DNA of 49,899 nucleotides from Prado023 sp049688595. Lineage in GTDB: Bacteria; Actinomycetota; Actinomycetes; S36-B12; CAIYMF01. The notes beneath the pieces were generated by a model. That model made no database searches, was not told the origin of the DNA, and was given only the letters and a program-made list of their open reading frames with translations. The DNA is taken from NCBI GenBank assembly GCA_049688595.1, contig JBAVLA010000253.1, forward strand, positions 1 through 49,899, read 5' to 3'. Shown here in pieces: positions 27,264-35,945 of this stretch. The position numbers and the translations under genes were made by a program. The stretch's first letter is position 1, and each line of letters begins with the position of its first letter.

Positions 27264-27461
27264 CTAGCCGCGCCGCGCGATCTCGCCGCGGATCGCTGTC
27301 ATCCACGTGTGGATGATGTGCTTCATGTCGTCATCAAGCGAATCGCCCAGGTTGTCCAGGCGATCCTGCTGATGCTTGAGCTCCGCCTTCAGTTGGTCGA
27401 GGCTCAACTGGTCATGCAGCAGCTTGAGGACCTCAGGCGCTGTGGGATCAGGTGCTGGCAT
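27264..27461 (-). CDS. Small charged helical protein of unknown function
   Basis: 65 residues, start ATG at 27459-27461 with a GGAAGGAG ribosome site. After MPAPDPTAPE the sequence is almost all helix-forming with regular leucines and charges (LLHDQLSLDQLKAELKHQQD, then RLDNLGDSLDDDMKHIIHTW), suggesting a short coiled coil or helical hairpin. No cysteines and no membrane segment. It stands alone between two larger genes. Not recognised. The 244 bases upstream (27462-27705) hold no other gene that I can support. Confidence 0.6.
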   Translation of the reverse strand: MPAPDPTAPEVLKLLHDQLSLDQLKAELKHQQDRLDNLGDSLDDDMKHIIHTWMTAIRGEIARRG

Positions 27462-27705
27462 TTGGGTGCGGCTCCTTCCATAAGGTGCTCATCGGTGACA
27501 CGGAGTCGAACCCGCCAGAGTGCACCAGACGACGACCCGACTTCCGGTACCCCCACGGTAGGCCCCCGCTGGCCCTGACGGCGGGGCGAGCGGCGCTCAA
27601 GCCAGACCAGATCGCGCCGTGCGCGTCGCGACCGACCGCTGGCATCCCGGAGTTCGCTGCCTGATCCGCAGGCAGCGCTGCCGGGACCGGGGCGGGGGAG
27701 CCTGG

Positions 27706-30486
27706 TCAGGCCAGTGAGCGCAGGACGTACTGCAGGATGCCACCGTTGCGGTAGTAGTCGGCTTCGCCGGGGGTGTCGATCCGCACCACGGCGTCGAAGC
27801 CGGTGACCGTCCCGTCCGCCCGCTTGACCCGCACAGCAACCGTCCTGGGCGTCACCCCATCGTTGAGCGCGGTCGCCCCGGAGATGGAGAACGACTCGGT
27901 GCCGTCAAGCCCGAGGGTGCCGGCGTCCTGCCCAACTGGGTACTCCAGCGGCAGCACGCCCATGCCGATCAGGTTCGAGCGGTGGATCCGCTCGTATGAC
28001 TCCGCGATCACGGCGCGGACGCCCAGCAGCGCCGTGCCCTTGGCGGCCCAGTCCCGCGAGGAACCCGAGCCGTACTCCTTGCCGGCCAGCACGACCAGCG
28101 GGACGCCCACGGCCGCGTAGGACTGCGCGGCGTCGTAGATCGTCGCCTGCGGGCCGCCGGCCACGGTGAAGTCGCGCGTGAAGCCGCCCTCAACCCCGTC
28201 GAGGAGCTGGTTCCGCAGCCGGATGTTGGCGAAGGTCCCTCGGATCATCACCTCATGGTTGCCCCGCCGCGAGCCGTACGAGTTGAAGTCCTTGCGCTGC
28301 ACGCCGTTGTCGGACAGGTACCGGCCGGCTGGGCTGTCCGGCTTGATCGAGCCGGCCGGACTTATGTGGTCGGTGGTCACCGAGTCACCGAGCTTGGCCA
28401 GGACGCGGGCACCGACGATGTCGGCCACCGGCGCAGGATCTGCACCCATGCCCTCGAAGTAGGGGGGTCGGCGAACGTAGGTGCTCGCCGGGTCCCAGGC
28501 GAACGTGTCGCCGGTCGGGGTGGGCAGGGACCGCCACGCCTCGTCGCCGGCGAACACGTCGGAGTACCGCGAGGCAAACATCTGGGCATCGATGGCCGAG
28601 TCGATCACGGCCTGCACCTCGGCCGAGGAGGGCCACAGCTCGCGAAGGTACACCGGCTGGCCGGTCGGGTCCGTGCCCAGCGGCTCCGTCGTGAGGTCGA
28701 CGTCCATGGACCCGGCTATGGCATAGGCCACGACCAGCGGGGGCGACGCCAGGTAGTTCATCTTGACGTCAGGGTTGATCCGGCCCTCGAAGTTGCGGTT
28801 CCCCGAGAGCACCGAGACCACCGCCAGGTCCGCGTCGTTCACCGCCGCGGACACCGCCTCCGGAAGCGGTCCTGAGTTCCCGATGCACGTCGTGCAGCCG
28901 TACCCGACCACGTCGAAGCCCAGGGCGTTCAGGTATGGCGTGAGGCCCGCCTTGTCGTAGTAGTCGGTGACGACCTTCGACCCGGGCGCCAGCGTCGTCT
29001 TGACCCAGGGCTTGCTCGTCAGGCCACGCTCGACGGCGTTGCGGGCCAGCAGGCCCGCGGCCACCATCACGGTCGGGTTGGAGGTGTTGGTGCATGAGGT
29101 GATCGCCGCGATCACGACCGCGCCGTGGTCGATCTCGAACGTCGAACCGTCCGCTGCCACGACCGGCGTGCGCCGCGTCGGGCGACCCGCCACCCGAACC
29201 GGCTGGGCGGGGGCGGATGCGGCGGAGTCCGCATGCGCGGCCGGGGGGTCCGAGGCCGGGAACGACTCGTCCACGGCCTCGTCCAGCGCGGAGGCGATGC
29301 TCTCCGGGACGTAGCCGCGCACCGCGGCGCGGAATCCGGACTTGGCGTCGGCCAGGGCGACGCGGTCCTGCGGGCGCTTGGGACCGGCCAGCGAGGGAAC
29401 CACCGTGGACAGGTCGAGCTCGAGCACCTCCGTGTACGACGCCTCAGCCGCCGGGTCGTGCCAGAGTCCCTGCTCACGGCAGTAGGCCTCGACCAGTGCC
29501 ACCTGCTCCGGGGTGCGACCGGTCAGGCGCAGGTACCGCAGGGTCTCGTCGTCGATCGGGAAGACCGCGGCGGTCGAGCCGTACTCGGGGCTCATGTTCC
29601 CGATCGTGGCGCGGTTGGCAAGCGGTACTGCGGACACACCCTCCCCGAAGAACTCGACGAACTTGCCGACCACACCGCGCCTTCGCAGCAGCTCGGTGAT
29701 CGTGAGGACCAGGTCGGTCGCGGTCGCGCCCTCCGGCAGTTGGCCGGTGAGCTTGAACCCGACGACCTGCGGGATCAGCATGCTCACCGGCTGGCCCAGC
29801 ATGGCCGCCTCTGCCTCGATCCCGCCCACGCCCCATCCGAGCACGCCCAGGCCGTTGACCATCGTGGTGTGCGAGTCCGTGCCGACGCACGTGTCCGGGT
29901 ATGCCTGCCCGTCGCGGACCATGACCACCCGGGCAAGGGCCTCGATGTTGACCTGGTGCACGATGCCGGTGCTGGGCGGGACCACCTTGAACTGGTCGAA
30001 TGCGCCCTGGCCCCAGCGCAGGAACTGGTAGCGCTCACGGTTGCGCTCGTACTCCAGCTCCACGTTGCGGGTGATCGCCTCGTCGGTGCCGAAGAAGTCC
30101 GCGATGACCGAATGGTCGATCACCAGCTCGGCCGGCGCCAGGGGGTTGATCCGAGCCGGGTCACCGCCGAGTTCCTTCATGGCCTCGCGCATCGTGGCCA
30201 GGTCGACGACGCACGGCACCCCGGTGAAGTCCTGCATGATGACGCGGGCCGGGGTGAACTGGATCTCGTGGGTCGGCTCGGCGGTCGGGTCCCACTCACC
30301 CAGCGCTCGGATGTGCCCGGCGGTGACGTTCTTCCCATCCTCGGTGCGCAGCAGGTTCTCCAGCAGGATCCGGTGGGTGAACGGGAGCCGCTCCCAGCCG
30401 GGCACCGCCGAGATCCGGAAGATCTCGTAGGTCTTCGGGCCCACCTCGAACGCGCCGCGGGCGCCGTAACTGTCCCTGCTGGTCAT
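27706..30486 (-). CDS. acnA: Aconitate hydratase A
   Basis: A [4Fe-4S] enzyme isomerising citrate and isocitrate in the TCA cycle, 926 residues, AcnA/IRP1 type. Cluster ligands are in AAITSCTNTSNP and GCTTCIGNSGPL. Other family motifs are VMQDFTGVP-like (the gene has IMQDFTGVPCVVD), VGTDSHTTMVNGLGVLGWGV, GSRRGNHEVM and KEYGSGSSRDWAAKG. A Pro/Ala/Asp-rich insert near residues 390-430 (DESFPASDPPAAH) is common in actinobacterial aconitases. The ATG is at 30484-30486 with GGAGAG upstream. An 18-bp palindrome at 30547-30564 lies 61 bases before the start and probably regulates it. Confidence 0.96.
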   Translation of the reverse strand: MTSRDSYGARGAFEVGPKTYEIFRISAVPGWERLPFTHRILLENLLRTEDGKNVTAGHIRALGEWDPTAEPTHEIQFTPARVIMQDFTGVPCVVDLATMREAMKELGGDPARINPLAPAELVIDHSVIADFFGTDEAITRNVELEYERNRERYQFLRWGQGAFDQFKVVPPSTGIVHQVNIEALARVVMVRDGQAYPDTCVGTDSHTTMVNGLGVLGWGVGGIEAEAAMLGQPVSMLIPQVVGFKLTGQLPEGATATDLVLTITELLRRRGVVGKFVEFFGEGVSAVPLANRATIGNMSPEYGSTAAVFPIDDETLRYLRLTGRTPEQVALVEAYCREQGLWHDPAAEASYTEVLELDLSTVVPSLAGPKRPQDRVALADAKSGFRAAVRGYVPESIASALDEAVDESFPASDPPAAHADSAASAPAQPVRVAGRPTRRTPVVAADGSTFEIDHGAVVIAAITSCTNTSNPTVMVAAGLLARNAVERGLTSKPWVKTTLAPGSKVVTDYYDKAGLTPYLNALGFDVVGYGCTTCIGNSGPLPEAVSAAVNDADLAVVSVLSGNRNFEGRINPDVKMNYLASPPLVVAYAIAGSMDVDLTTEPLGTDPTGQPVYLRELWPSSAEVQAVIDSAIDAQMFASRYSDVFAGDEAWRSLPTPTGDTFAWDPASTYVRRPPYFEGMGADPAPVADIVGARVLAKLGDSVTTDHISPAGSIKPDSPAGRYLSDNGVQRKDFNSYGSRRGNHEVMIRGTFANIRLRNQLLDGVEGGFTRDFTVAGGPQATIYDAAQSYAAVGVPLVVLAGKEYGSGSSRDWAAKGTALLGVRAVIAESYERIHRSNLIGMGVLPLEYPVGQDAGTLGLDGTESFSISGATALNDGVTPRTVAVRVKRADGTVTGFDAVVRIDTPGEADYYRNGGILQYVLRSLA

Positions 30487-30546
30487 CTGCTCTCCTCTGG
30501 GCGGACGATTGGTGCGAAAGGCTATCGCGCTCGGCTCCCAAGCATT

Positions 30547-30564
30547 TATCTTGACGTCAAGATA
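30547..30564. promoter_or_regulatory. 18-bp perfect palindrome upstream of acnA
   Basis: TATCTTGACGTCAAGATA is fully self-complementary and unusually AT-rich for this genome. It lies in the acnA leader and includes the TGA stop of the upstream methyltransferase gene (30557-30559). TTGA-centred palindromes of this kind are bound by MarR-family regulators; in Streptomyces TamR controls aconitase through a palindrome, but identity with that site is my inference. Confidence 0.65.
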
Positions 30565-31768
30565 TCATCGGGCCCGGAGCGTCCATGGGCGCGAGGTGGG
30601 CCACGCACTCCACATGATGGGTGGTCGGGAACAGGTCAAGCCCGACGAGGTCCACGATCCCGAAGCCCAGGGAGCCGAAGGTGGCGACATCCCTGGCCAG
30701 GGCGACCGGGTCGCAGGCCACGTAGGCGATGGCCCGTGGCCGGGCCGCGGCCACGGCGCGCACGACCTGCTCCCCCGCCCCAACCCGCGGCGGGTCCAGG
30801 ACCACGAGATCCGCGCCGTCCAGCGAACGCGGCCGCTGGACCCAGCGATCGACGTCCGAGCGCACGATCCGGACTGCCTGCCCGCCGGCGTTCCGGCGGG
30901 CCAGTTCGCACGCCCTCCGGTCGCCCTCGACCAGCGTGAGGTCCAGGTGCGGCTGGCGGGCCAGGAGGCTGATCCCGAACAGTCCGACGCCCGCGTAGAG
31001 GTCCACCAGCCGGTCACCGGGCCGCGGAGCGAGCACGCGGCTAACGTGTTCGACCAGGGCGTCGGGCGCGCCCGGGTGCACCTGCCAGAAGCCGTCGGCC
31101 GCGACCGCCCAGTCGAGGCCGGCGGCGCGCTCGGAGACGGGGTCGGTCGGCGCCGCGTCGGCCGGGAAGGCCATCGGATCACCCGCCGAAGGGGCCACGA
31201 AGCCGACCCGGGTCCTCGGCTCCCAGCGCCGGGAGAACAAGTCCAGCACCGCCAGGCGCGGGAGCAGCTGCGGACAGGAGTCGGTGACGACCACCTGGTG
31301 CGACCTCGGGGCGAGGAAGCCCGCACGCCCCGCCTCGTCGACGGAGAGGGTCCCGCGGGTCCGCCAGCCCAACCCCGGCAGCGGTGCCGACGCGATCTCG
31401 ACCTGCGTTACCGAGAACCCCTCGGGCAGCGTGATCCCCGCGAAGCGCTGCATCGCCTCCTCGACGACCGCGGACTTCAGCGCCCGGGTCGCCGCCGGAG
31501 TCGCGTGCTGCCAGTCGCACCCGCCACAGGCCCGGGACACGGGGCAGCGCGGCTCCCGGCGGTCGGGGCTGGCGGCGAGCACCTCGACAGCGTCGGCACG
31601 CAGGAACCGGCGCCGCCGGCCCGCGGAGGTGACCTCGGCCACGACGGTCTCACCGGGCAGCGCGTGCCGGACGAACAGCACCTGGCCCGAGGCCCTGGCC
31701 ACGCAGTGCCCGCCGTGCGCAACCGGCCCGACGTCGACAACGACCCGGTCCCCGACGACCGGGCTCAC
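30557..31768 (-). CDS. RNA m5U methyltransferase, TrmA/RlmC/RlmD family with Fe-S cluster
   Basis: A class I SAM methyltransferase, 403 residues, probably modifying uridine in 23S rRNA. An N-terminal TRAM-like domain (about 1-55) is followed by the cluster cysteines CPVSRACGGC (C-x5-C-x2-C) and a fourth in VTDSCPQLLP. The SAM site is DLYAGVGLFG, followed by VVLDPPRVGAG and the catalytic cysteine in AYVACDPVALARD. The GTG start overlaps the upstream permease stop by 4 bases. It matches Rv2689c beside the permease Rv2690c in M. tuberculosis. Its stop codon lies inside the palindrome of the acnA promoter. Confidence 0.9.
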   Translation of the reverse strand: MSPVVGDRVVVDVGPVAHGGHCVARASGQVLFVRHALPGETVVAEVTSAGRRRRFLRADAVEVLAASPDRREPRCPVSRACGGCDWQHATPAATRALKSAVVEEAMQRFAGITLPEGFSVTQVEIASAPLPGLGWRTRGTLSVDEAGRAGFLAPRSHQVVVTDSCPQLLPRLAVLDLFSRRWEPRTRVGFVAPSAGDPMAFPADAAPTDPVSERAAGLDWAVAADGFWQVHPGAPDALVEHVSRVLAPRPGDRLVDLYAGVGLFGISLLARQPHLDLTLVEGDRRACELARRNAGGQAVRIVRSDVDRWVQRPRSLDGADLVVLDPPRVGAGEQVVRAVAAARPRAIAYVACDPVALARDVATFGSLGFGIVDLVGLDLFPTTHHVECVAHLAPMDAPGPMIS

Positions 31769-33810
31769 CGCCTCGATGGGACGGCTCCCTGCTGCTCGGC
31801 CACGAAGGCCTCGGCCGTCTCAGCGTCGGGCTCCCCCCGTCGCAGTGCCCCGGGCGCGGACATCTCGGGCACGTCGGCGATGCGCTCGCTGGAGATGAGC
31901 TGCCAGGGCACGCTGATCACCATCACCCCCGGCGAGAAGAGCAGGCGGCTCTTCAGCCGCAGGGCGCTCTGGTTGTGCAGCAGGTGCTCCCACCAGTGCC
32001 CCACGACATACTCCGGGACATAGACGCACACCAGGTCCCGCGGCGAGGTGCGGCCCAGACCGCGCACGTACTCGACGACGGGCCGGGTGATCTCCCGGAA
32101 CGGCGAGTCGAGCACCTTGAGGGGGACCGGGATCTGGCGCCGGTCCCACTCCTGGATCATCTTGCGGGTGTCGTCGTCATCCACGTTGACCGTCACTGCC
32201 TCCAGGACGGTCGGCCGCGTGGCCCGGGCATATGCCAGCGCCCGCAGGGTCGGCTTGTGGATCCGGGACACCAGCACGATGGAATGCACGCGGCTGGGCA
32301 GCGTGACCTTCTCCTCGTCGCCGGCCACGAGCTCAATGGCCACGTGCTCGTAGTGGCGGTGGATCGACTGCATGAGCAGGAACAGCAGCGGCATGGCAAC
32401 GCAGACGATCCAGGCCCCGTGCGTGAACTTCGTGACCAGGACGATCACCAGCACTGCGCCGGTGAGGACGAAGCCGATCGCGTTGACGACCCGGCTGCGC
32501 ATCATGCGCGCCCGCTCGCCTGCGTCTCGCTCAGTTGCCAGGTGCCGGTTCCAGTGCCGGATCATCCCGAGCTGGCTGAGGGTGAACGAGACGAAGACGC
32601 CGATGATGTACAGCTGGATCAGGGCCGATACGTTCGCGCCGTAGACGTAGATCAGCAGGCCGGCCAGTCCCGCCAGGGAGATGATCCCGTTGGAGAAGGC
32701 CAGGCGATCACCCCGTGTGTACAGCTGACGGGGCAGGTAGCCGTCCCGCGCCAGGATCGAGCCGAGCACCGGGAACCCGTTGAAGGCGGTGTTGGCCGCC
32801 AGCACGAGGATCAGGGCGGTGACCACCGAGACGAACACGAACATCGGCGTGAAGTTGGAGAACACGGCCTGGGCCACCTGGGCGATCACGGTCTTCTGCT
32901 CAGCGCCCTCGGGCATCCCGATCAGCGAGTCGTTCGACTCGGCGATCTTCACCTGGGTGGTCACAGCCAGCCACGTGATGCCGGCGAACATCGTGGTCGC
33001 GATGAGCCCCAGCATTAGAAGGGTGGTGGCCGCGTTGCGGCTCTTCGGCTTGCGGAACGCCGGCACCCCATTGCTGATCGCCTCGATGCCGGTCAGCGCC
33101 GTGGTGCCGGACGAGAACGCCCGGGCGATGAGGAAGAGAAGCGCAGCGCCGGTGTAGGTGGCATGGGGGACGATCTCCCAGTCGGCGGACTCGGCCCGGA
33201 GCTCGTCACCGGAGAGCATCCGCACGGCCGCCCAGATCAGCATGCCGAAGATCGCGAAGACGAAGGCATAGGTGGGAACCGCGAACGTGGTCCCGGACTC
33301 ACGCACGCCACGCAGGTTCATCAGGGTGAGCAGCACCACGAGGGTGATCGCCACGAGCACGCTGTGCCGCCCGATGATCGGCAGCGCCGAGGCTGCGTTG
33401 GCCACCGCCGAGGAGATCGAGACCGCGACGGTGAGCACGTAGTCGACCATCAGGGCGCTGGCGACGAACACCCCCGCGCGCGGGCCCAGGTTGGTCGAGA
33501 CGACCTCGTAGTCCCCGCCGCCCGAGGGGTAGGCATGCACGTTCTGGCGGTAGGACGCGACGACGACGACGAACACCAGCACCACGGCGCCGGCGACCAG
33601 CGGAGCGTACTGGAAGAGCGTGTACCCGCCCAGGGACAGGACGAGCAGGATCTCCTGCGTGGCGTAGCCGTTGGACGAAAGAGCGTCGGAGGCGAACACG
33701 GGCAGCGCGATCCGCTTGGGGAGCAGCGTCTCCCCGAGCTGGTTGGTGTGCAGCGCCCGGCCGAACAACACGCGCTTGAACGCGTCTGAGAACGATCCCA
33801 CACGTCGCAT
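31765..33810 (-). CDS. APC-superfamily permease, KimA-type potassium importer (predicted)
   Basis: 681 residues: about 12 membrane helices followed by a C-terminal cytosolic domain of about 190 residues resembling a universal-stress-protein fold. From memory it tracks Bacillus subtilis KimA: SDALSSNGYATQEILLVLS, ASYRQNVHAYPSGGGDYEVV, ALMVDYVLTVAVSISS, FSSGTTALTGIEAISN, TRGDRLAFSNGI, and near the end HLLHNQSALRLKSRLLF. KimA imports potassium with protons. The ATG at 33808-33810 is preferred; a GTG four codons upstream is possible. The leader is far too short for a ydaO c-di-AMP riboswitch. It is divergent, 44 bp from two RCK genes. Confidence 0.85.
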   Translation of the reverse strand: MRRVGSFSDAFKRVLFGRALHTNQLGETLLPKRIALPVFASDALSSNGYATQEILLVLSLGGYTLFQYAPLVAGAVVLVFVVVVASYRQNVHAYPSGGGDYEVVSTNLGPRAGVFVASALMVDYVLTVAVSISSAVANAASALPIIGRHSVLVAITLVVLLTLMNLRGVRESGTTFAVPTYAFVFAIFGMLIWAAVRMLSGDELRAESADWEIVPHATYTGAALLFLIARAFSSGTTALTGIEAISNGVPAFRKPKSRNAATTLLMLGLIATTMFAGITWLAVTTQVKIAESNDSLIGMPEGAEQKTVIAQVAQAVFSNFTPMFVFVSVVTALILVLAANTAFNGFPVLGSILARDGYLPRQLYTRGDRLAFSNGIISLAGLAGLLIYVYGANVSALIQLYIIGVFVSFTLSQLGMIRHWNRHLATERDAGERARMMRSRVVNAIGFVLTGAVLVIVLVTKFTHGAWIVCVAMPLLFLLMQSIHRHYEHVAIELVAGDEEKVTLPSRVHSIVLVSRIHKPTLRALAYARATRPTVLEAVTVNVDDDDTRKMIQEWDRRQIPVPLKVLDSPFREITRPVVEYVRGLGRTSPRDLVCVYVPEYVVGHWWEHLLHNQSALRLKSRLLFSPGVMVISVPWQLISSERIADVPEMSAPGALRRGEPDAETAEAFVAEQQGAVPSRR

Positions 33811-33842
33811 GCTACGGGGCACCCCCGGCCGACCACGGCGTG

Positions 33843-33848
33843 TAGCGT
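33843..33848 (+). promoter_or_regulatory. Putative -10 of the first trkA, leaderless start
   Basis: TAGCGT is followed by six bases and the GTG at 33855. With only 44 bp to the divergent permease start, the two promoters must overlap. Confidence 0.45.
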
Positions 33849-33854
33849 GTAAGG

Positions 33855-34520
33855 GTGCACATCGTGATCCTCGGCTGCGGCCGCGTGGGGTCGGCCCTCG
33901 CGCGCACGCTCGACAAGCAGGGCCACTCGGTGTCGGTGATCGACTTCAACCCGGAGAGCTTCCGGAAGCTGCACCCCGACTTCGGCGGCGAGACCGTGGT
34001 CGGCGTGGGCTATGACCGCGACACGCTCATCGACGCGGGGATCGCGCGCGCGCAGGCCTTCGCCGCTTGCAGCAGCGGGGACAACACCAACATCATCGCA
34101 GCGCGCGTGGCCCGCGAGACCTTCGGAGTGGAGAGCGTGGTCGCGCGGATCTACGACCCGCGACGCGCCGAGGTCTACCAGCGTCTCGGCATCCCCACAG
34201 TGGCCAGCGTCGCGTGGGCGACCGACCAGATGCTGCGTCGCCTGCTCCCCATGGACGCCCGCGAGGAATGGACTGACGCGAGCGGGACCATTGCGCTGGC
34301 CGAGATGGAGGTGCACCCCGCTTGGTACGGCCGGCTCGTGCACGACCTCCAGGACTCGACCGACGCCCGCATCGCCTTCCTGACCAGGTTGGGGGTCGCG
34401 CTGCTTCCCACCAGGCAGACGGTGCTCCAGGACGGCGACATCATCCACGTGCTGCTCAGGCGCGATGACGAGGCGCGCGTCCAGGAGACGTTCCGCACCG
34501 CACCGGAGGTCCACTCATGA
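33855..34520 (+). CDS. trkA: TrkA-type RCK protein (first of two)
   Basis: A cytosolic potassium-transport regulator, 221 residues. The N-terminal RCK/NAD-binding fold has MHIVILGCGRVGSALARTL (GxGxxG) and VIDFNPESF; the C-terminal RCK_C domain follows from about residue 140 (EMEVHPAWYGRLVHDL to VLLRRDDEA). It matches CeoB (Rv2691) in the same context. The GTG start at 33855 fits a leaderless transcript. It overlaps the next gene by 4 bases. No TrkH/TrkG channel subunit is in the window, so the partner may be the divergent KimA-type permease. Confidence 0.92.
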   Translation: MHIVILGCGRVGSALARTLDKQGHSVSVIDFNPESFRKLHPDFGGETVVGVGYDRDTLIDAGIARAQAFAACSSGDNTNIIAARVARETFGVESVVARIYDPRRAEVYQRLGIPTVASVAWATDQMLRRLLPMDAREEWTDASGTIALAEMEVHPAWYGRLVHDLQDSTDARIAFLTRLGVALLPTRQTVLQDGDIIHVLLRRDDEARVQETFRTAPEVHS

Positions 34521-35191
34521 GGGTATGCATCGCCGGAGCCGGGAAGGTCGGCCGCGCCATCGCCCGAGAGCTGCTCGAGGGGGGCCACGAGGTCCTCCTG
34601 ATCGATCAGGACGCGGAGATCGCGAAGGTCGGGATCGTCGAGGGAGCCCACGTCCTGTGCGCCGATGCCTGCGAGATCATCTCGCTGGACGAGGCCGAGC
34701 TGCAGACCTGCCAGGCCGTCGTGGCGGCTACCGGCGACGACAAGGTGAACCTCGTGGTGTCCCTGCTGGCCAAGACGGAGTACGGAGTACCCCGAGTGGT
34801 GGCGCGGGTCAACCACCCCAAGAACGAGTGGCTCTTCGACGAGGCCTGGGGCGTCGATGTCGCCGTTTCGACTCCGCGGATGCTCTCGGCCCTGGTCGAG
34901 GAGGCAGTCACCGTCGGCGACCTGGTCCGGATCTTCACCTTCCGGCAGAGCAGCGCCAACCTGGTGGAGCTGACGCTGACCGCCGACGCCCCGGTGATCG
35001 GTGCCCGCGTGGGCGACGTCACGTGGCCGACGGACACTGCGCTGGTTGCGATCCTGCGCAGCGGGCAGGTGATCGCCCCGAGCGCCGACGATCCGCTGGA
35101 GAAGGGCGACGAGCTGCTGTTCGTGTGCATACCGGACCAGGAGGCTGAGCTTCAGGACCTGCTGTCGGCGTCGCCACGAAACATCGTCTGA
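34517..35191 (+). CDS. TrkA-type RCK protein (second of two)
   Basis: 224 residues. MRVCIAGAGKVGRAIARELL with VLLIDQDAEI is the nucleotide-binding fold, followed by VVAATGDDKVNLVVSLLAKT and a C-terminal RCK_C domain (NLVELTLTADAPVIGARVGD to ELLFVCIPDQEAEL). It matches CeoC (Rv2692). ATGA overlap with the first RCK gene suggests co-translation and perhaps a heteromeric ring. It converges on the DUF3159 gene. Confidence 0.92.
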   Translation: MRVCIAGAGKVGRAIARELLEGGHEVLLIDQDAEIAKVGIVEGAHVLCADACEIISLDEAELQTCQAVVAATGDDKVNLVVSLLAKTEYGVPRVVARVNHPKNEWLFDEAWGVDVAVSTPRMLSALVEEAVTVGDLVRIFTFRQSSANLVELTLTADAPVIGARVGDVTWPTDTALVAILRSGQVIAPSADDPLEKGDELLFVCIPDQEAELQDLLSASPRNIV

Positions 35192-35227
35192 AGGGGCGCG
35201 AGTTCCGGCCTGCCTGTCAGGACGCAT

Positions 35228-35242
35228 CCAGCTCGAAGCTGG
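35228..35242. terminator. Short hairpin between convergent genes
   Basis: CCAGCT, CGA loop, AGCTGG, in the 58-bp gap between the second RCK gene and the DUF3159 gene. Weak. Confidence 0.35.
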
Positions 35243-35249
35243 CCGTCGG

Positions 35250-35945
35250 TCAGGAGGCCTCCGGCTCCAGGCTGGCCCTGGCCAGACCCGCAGGCGCCGG
35301 GACTTCGGCGTCGGAGAGCACGGGCTTGATGACCCGGTAGGTCAGGTACGAAGCGAGCAGGAACAGCGGCCACCCCATCACGAGCTTGGCCACGCCGAGG
35401 GGGCCCACTGCTCCGGTCACGTATAGGGGAAGCTGGACGACCAGCCTCAGCCCGAACATGGCGGCCCAGATCCAGGAGGCGGTCAAGTACGCGCGGTACT
35501 GCCGCTGGTCTGCCCGCCACCCGGTCGGATCCTCCCGGAAGTAGCCGACGACGAGCCCGATGAGCGGCCAGCGCATGAGGATCGAGACCACGTAGGCCAG
35601 GCAGTACCCGACGTTGATCAGGATGCCCAGGAGGAAGAAGTCCTCGGCTCGACCGGTGCGGCTGGCCACGAAGGCCGAGATCGCGACCCCGGCGAAACCG
35701 GCGGCTACCTGCTGGAGGTCCTGGCGGCGCAACAGCCGCCACAGCGCGATCGCCACGCCCGATCCCACAGCCGCCATGACCGCGGGCCGCAGCTGCTGGC
35801 CGTTGAGCATGTACGCTCCGACGAACACCGCTGCGGGCACGCCTGAGTCGATCAGCCCGCGCCAGCCGCCCAACGCACGGTCGAGCATGGCACGATCGAC
35901 TCCCACCTGCTGGGCCTGGTCCATCCGGTCCTCCGCCGCGCTCAT
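35250..35945 (-). CDS. DUF3159 family membrane protein
   Basis: 231 residues, about five hydrophobic helices after an amphipathic N-terminus (MSAAEDRMDQAQQVGVDRAM). Segments GGWRGLIDSGVPAAVFVGAY, RLLRRQDLQQVAAGFAGVAI and RADQRQYRAYLTASWIWAAM are typical of the family, whose function is unknown. The ATG at 35943-35945 overlaps the OB-fold gene stop by 4 bases. Position and sequence match Rv2693c beside ceoBC. Confidence 0.88.
   Translation of the reverse strand: MSAAEDRMDQAQQVGVDRAMLDRALGGWRGLIDSGVPAAVFVGAYMLNGQQLRPAVMAAVGSGVAIALWRLLRRQDLQQVAAGFAGVAISAFVASRTGRAEDFFLLGILINVGYCLAYVVSILMRWPLIGLVVGYFREDPTGWRADQRQYRAYLTASWIWAAMFGLRLVVQLPLYVTGAVGPLGVAKLVMGWPLFLLASYLTYRVIKPVLSDAEVPAPAGLARASLEPEAS

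Noticed and set aside
27480..27560. Possible minus-strand tRNA around GGGTTCGACTCC (about 27505)
   Set aside because: The T-stem has mismatches, no acceptor stem closes it, and the promoter/ribosome site of the 65-residue gene begins next to it.
27448..27645. Overlapping minus-strand ORF of 65 codons
   Set aside because: Composition does not look coding, it overlaps the better-supported gene at 27264-27461, and it lacks a ribosome site.
33811..33854. ydaO-type c-di-AMP riboswitch upstream of the KimA-like permease
   Set aside because: The divergent gap is 44 bases, far shorter than such a riboswitch.
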